From: DAOMOP01 sp035444405 | GTDB taxonomy: Bacteria > Pseudomonadota > Gammaproteobacteria > Burkholderiales > Rhodocyclaceae | Assembly (NCBI GenBank): GCA_035444405.1 | Contig: DAOMOP010000089.1 | Span: forward strand, 1 to 15,190 | Length of the DNA stretch: 15,190 bases | Reading direction: 5' to 3' | The notes under the pieces: generated by a model | Told to the model about the DNA's origin: nothing | The model's input: the letters and a program-made list of their open reading frames with translations, nothing else | Database searches by the model: none | Made by a program: the position numbers and the translations under genes | In this document: one piece after another, positions 13,354 through 15,190 of the stretch | Layout: the number at the start of each line of letters is the position of its first letter | How positions within the stretch are numbered: position 1 is the stretch's first letter

Positions 13354-14964
13354 ATGGAATTTTCCAAGAAGCCTTCGCCGCCTCGGCAAGACCTGGCCCA
13401 CAACGCTGCAGGGGCGGACACCCGCACCGGCGCCTTCAGCCGGCGCGAGTTCCTGCAGGCGGCCTCGGCACTGGGGGTAGCGGCCGGCGCCCTCGGCACG
13501 GGCGCATTCGGTTTGGCCGGGCGCGCCGAAGCGGCACAGGGTGCGCCGGCGGCACTGCCGCGAACGATCGCCGAGGCCGGACAGCTGCTGCGTTCCGGTG
13601 CAACGAGCTCCGAGCAATTGACGCGCACCTACTTCGCCGCGATCGAGAAGCTCGAACCCAAGCTCAACGCCTTCATCACGCTGCTGCAGGACAGGGCGAT
13701 CGCCGCAGCCCGGGCCCGCGACGCCGAACTCGCGGCGGGTCGCGATCTCGGCCCCCTGCACGGAATTCCGATCGTCACGAAGGACATCTTCGACACTGCC
13801 GGCATCGTCACGACGGTCGGCTCCAAGGCCTTCGAGAACCGCGTGCCCGATACCGATGCCACCGTGATCCGCCGCCTCGAGGCAGCCGGCGCGGTGATCC
13901 TCGGCAAGACCAACATGAACGAATTCGCTGCCGGTGTGACCGGCACGAACGACGTCTTCGGCAACACGCACAACCCGTGGATGCTCGGCCGCTCGCCGGG
14001 CGGCTCCTCGGGCGGCACGGGCGCGGCGATCGCGGCCGGCCTGTGCCTGGGCGGCACTGGCACCGACACCGGCGGCTCCATCCGCGTGCCGGCGAGTTGG
14101 TGCGGCATTGCCGGCATACGGCCATCCTATGGCCTGGTGAGCCTGAACGGCGTATATCCGCGGGCGTACAGCCTCGACGTTGCCGGCCCGCTCGCACCGA
14201 CGGTCGGCGATCTTGCCGTGCTGCTCGACGCGATGGCCGGCTATGACCCGAAGTACGAGCACTCCTCGCTCGCGCAACGCCGTGCAAGCTACGCGGATGT
14301 GCTCGGCAAGGGTGTGGCCGGCATGCGCCTGGGCATCGTCCGCAACTACACCTATCGCGATGTCGACGACGATGTCGCGGCCGCGATCCGCCAGGCGGCC
14401 GACACCTTCGCGCGCCTCGGTGCCGAGATCGTCGAGATCGAGGTGCCACCGCTCGAAGGCGAGCTCGACTACGCCAAGCTCTTCAGCGAGGTGCTGCTCT
14501 ACGAGTTCAATCAGATCCTCGGTGACGAGTACCGCGCCACCCCCGATCGCGAGCGTGTGTTCGGCTCGATCGTGCAGCGCAATATCGCGGTCGGCGAGAA
14601 GGTCGAGCGCACCGCCTACGAGCGCACGCTGCGAAGCCGCGCTGAGCTGACGGCGCGGGTCAAGAAGGCGTTCGACGAGGTCGATACGATGCTCACACCC
14701 GCCCTGCCGATGGTTGCTCCCGCCCTCGACGCGCCGGGCGAGGTCTTCGCGCGCGGGCGGCAGTTCACGCTGCCGTTCAGCTTCACCGCGCTGCCCTCGG
14801 TCGTCGTGCCCTGCGGCTTCAACCCCGAAGGTCTCCCGATCGGACTGCAGATCGTCGGCAACCATTTCGAGGAGGCGCTGCTGCTGCAGATGGCCTCGAC
14901 CTTCGAGCAGAACACCGACCATCACAAGAAGCGCCCCGCCATCCACGCGGAGGCACTGGCCTGA
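13354..14964 (+). CDS. Amidase-signature family hydrolase with Tat-like signal peptide
   Basis: A 536-aa amidase-signature enzyme that hydrolyses a carboxamide to acid plus amine; its substrate is unknown. The Ser-cisSer-Lys triad is complete: K143 in IVTKDIFDT, S218 in SPGGSSGGTGAA and S242 in TDTGGSIRVPAS, with the 75- and 24-residue spacings known from fatty acid amide hydrolase. Residues 1-61 carry a twin-arginine-like signal: SRREFL (29-34), a hydrophobic stretch at about 36-55 and AEA (58-60) as a likely cleavage site, so it is probably exported folded. The start at 13354 is fixed by AAGGAGAG (13340-13347). It follows soeC on the same strand by 206 nt and may be cotranscribed. Release of a sulfonated acid or amine from an amide in the periplasm would fit the pathway, but this is speculation. 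GatA is excluded by the export signal and context. Confidence 0.86.
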   Translation: MEFSKKPSPPRQDLAHNAAGADTRTGAFSRREFLQAASALGVAAGALGTGAFGLAGRAEAAQGAPAALPRTIAEAGQLLRSGATSSEQLTRTYFAAIEKLEPKLNAFITLLQDRAIAAARARDAELAAGRDLGPLHGIPIVTKDIFDTAGIVTTVGSKAFENRVPDTDATVIRRLEAAGAVILGKTNMNEFAAGVTGTNDVFGNTHNPWMLGRSPGGSSGGTGAAIAAGLCLGGTGTDTGGSIRVPASWCGIAGIRPSYGLVSLNGVYPRAYSLDVAGPLAPTVGDLAVLLDAMAGYDPKYEHSSLAQRRASYADVLGKGVAGMRLGIVRNYTYRDVDDDVAAAIRQAADTFARLGAEIVEIEVPPLEGELDYAKLFSEVLLYEFNQILGDEYRATPDRERVFGSIVQRNIAVGEKVERTAYERTLRSRAELTARVKKAFDEVDTMLTPALPMVAPALDAPGEVFARGRQFTLPFSFTALPSVVVPCGFNPEGLPIGLQIVGNHFEEALLLQMASTFEQNTDHHKKRPAIHAEALA

Positions 14965-14985
14965 GGCCTGGCCAACGGACGGCAC

Positions 14986-15035
14986 NNNNNNNNNNNNNNN
15001 NNNNNNNNNNNNNNNNNNNNNNNNNNNNNNNNNNN
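14986..15035. other. Assembly gap (50 Ns)
   Basis: Exactly 50 consecutive undetermined bases, a round number typical of a scaffold join of unknown real length. It starts 21 bases after the amidase stop. Linkage of pntA to the sulfonate genes therefore depends on scaffolding, and a gene could be hidden here. Confidence 0.98.
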
Positions 15036-15136
15036 CCGCCGCAGAGGAGCGAACCCGGTGGAACCGGTGCGATCGGGCAATCCGCTCGAACGACATACGA
15101 AGAATTGCTGCATCAACCAACAGTGAGGAACAGCTG

Positions 15137-15190
15137 ATGCCTCTGATAATCGGAGTGCCTGCGGAGACCGTGGCGGGCGAACGGCGCCTG
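15137..15190 (+). CDS. pntA: NAD(P) transhydrogenase subunit alpha, first 18 codons (cut by window end)
   Basis: The visible peptide MPLIIGVPAETVAGERRL matches the conserved start of PntA, which opens with a hydrophobic strand and then GVPxE...ExR. The start is well supported by GAGGAA (15125-15130), 6 nt upstream. PntAB uses the proton-motive force to reduce NADP+ with NADH at the inner membrane. NADPH is what the characterised SauS-type dehydrogenase consumes, so proximity could be functional, but an assembly gap and a separate leader intervene. Alanine dehydrogenase shares a similar N-terminus and cannot be fully ruled out from 18 residues. Confidence 0.72.
   Translation, partial: MPLIIGVPAETVAGERRL

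Noticed and set aside
13270..15120. A 616-codon minus-strand frame opposite the amidase gene, running through the N gap.
   Set aside because: It depends on reading through undetermined bases and has the low-complexity composition of an antisense frame. The + strand amidase has a full catalytic triad and a good ribosome-binding site.
15036..15137. A stop-free frame after the N gap ending in TGA at 15135-15137, overlapping the pntA start (TGATG).
   Set aside because: About 33 codons are visible and its start, if any, is in the gap. The peptide (Gly, Thr, Ser, Gln rich) matches nothing I recognise. It may be the tail of a gene hidden in the gap, but the evidence is too thin to list.

Overview
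This GC-rich window carries one run of same-strand genes that reads as a pathway for mineralising the C2 sulfonate sulfoacetate. The base composition, the tripartite tricarboxylate (TTT) transporter with a Bug-type binding protein, and the style of the SoeABC and PntA proteins suggest a betaproteobacterium. Rhodocyclales (Thauera/Azoarcus-like) or Burkholderiales are my best guesses, but this is inference from protein style and no search was run.

Layout, all on the + strand: xsc (sulfoacetaldehyde acetyltransferase, probably cut at the left edge, to 1783); sauS-type acylating sulfoacetaldehyde dehydrogenase (1894-3321); sauT-type acyl-CoA ligase (3388-4938); a TTT transporter in the order tctC-tctB-tctA (5099-8275); a SoeABC-type sulfite dehydrogenase (8441-13147); an amidase-signature enzyme with a Tat-like export signal (13354-14964); a 50-N assembly gap (14986-15035); and the first 18 codons of pntA (from 15137). 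No gene lies on the minus strand. The long minus-strand open frames mirror real genes and follow from GC-rich codon use.

Proposed logic: TctCBA imports sulfoacetate. SauT activates it to sulfoacetyl-CoA with ATP. SauS reduces that to sulfoacetaldehyde, with NADPH in the characterised enzyme. Xsc uses phosphate and thiamine diphosphate to release acetyl phosphate and sulfite. SoeABC, membrane-anchored with its active site facing the cytoplasm, oxidises the toxic sulfite to sulfate and passes electrons to quinone. The exported amidase might release a substrate from an amide in the periplasm, but its substrate cannot be read from the sequence. PntA begins a transhydrogenase that could supply NADPH to SauS, although it lies beyond the gap. 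Phosphotransacetylase, a sulfate/sulfite exporter and a regulator, usual partners of such pathways, are not in the window.

The spacing (ATGA overlap, 13 nt, then gaps of 66-206 nt) and the lack of any hairpin followed by a T-run suggest one long transcript or a few overlapping ones. Most of the wider gaps hold a GC-rich inverted repeat just upstream of the next ribosome-binding site. The clearest are at 5061-5080 (before tctC) and 12129-12154 (before soeC), and they are candidate elements for setting expression ratios within the operon. No intergenic stretch exceeds 300 bases, and no tRNA, rRNA, insertion sequence, CRISPR array or replication origin was seen.
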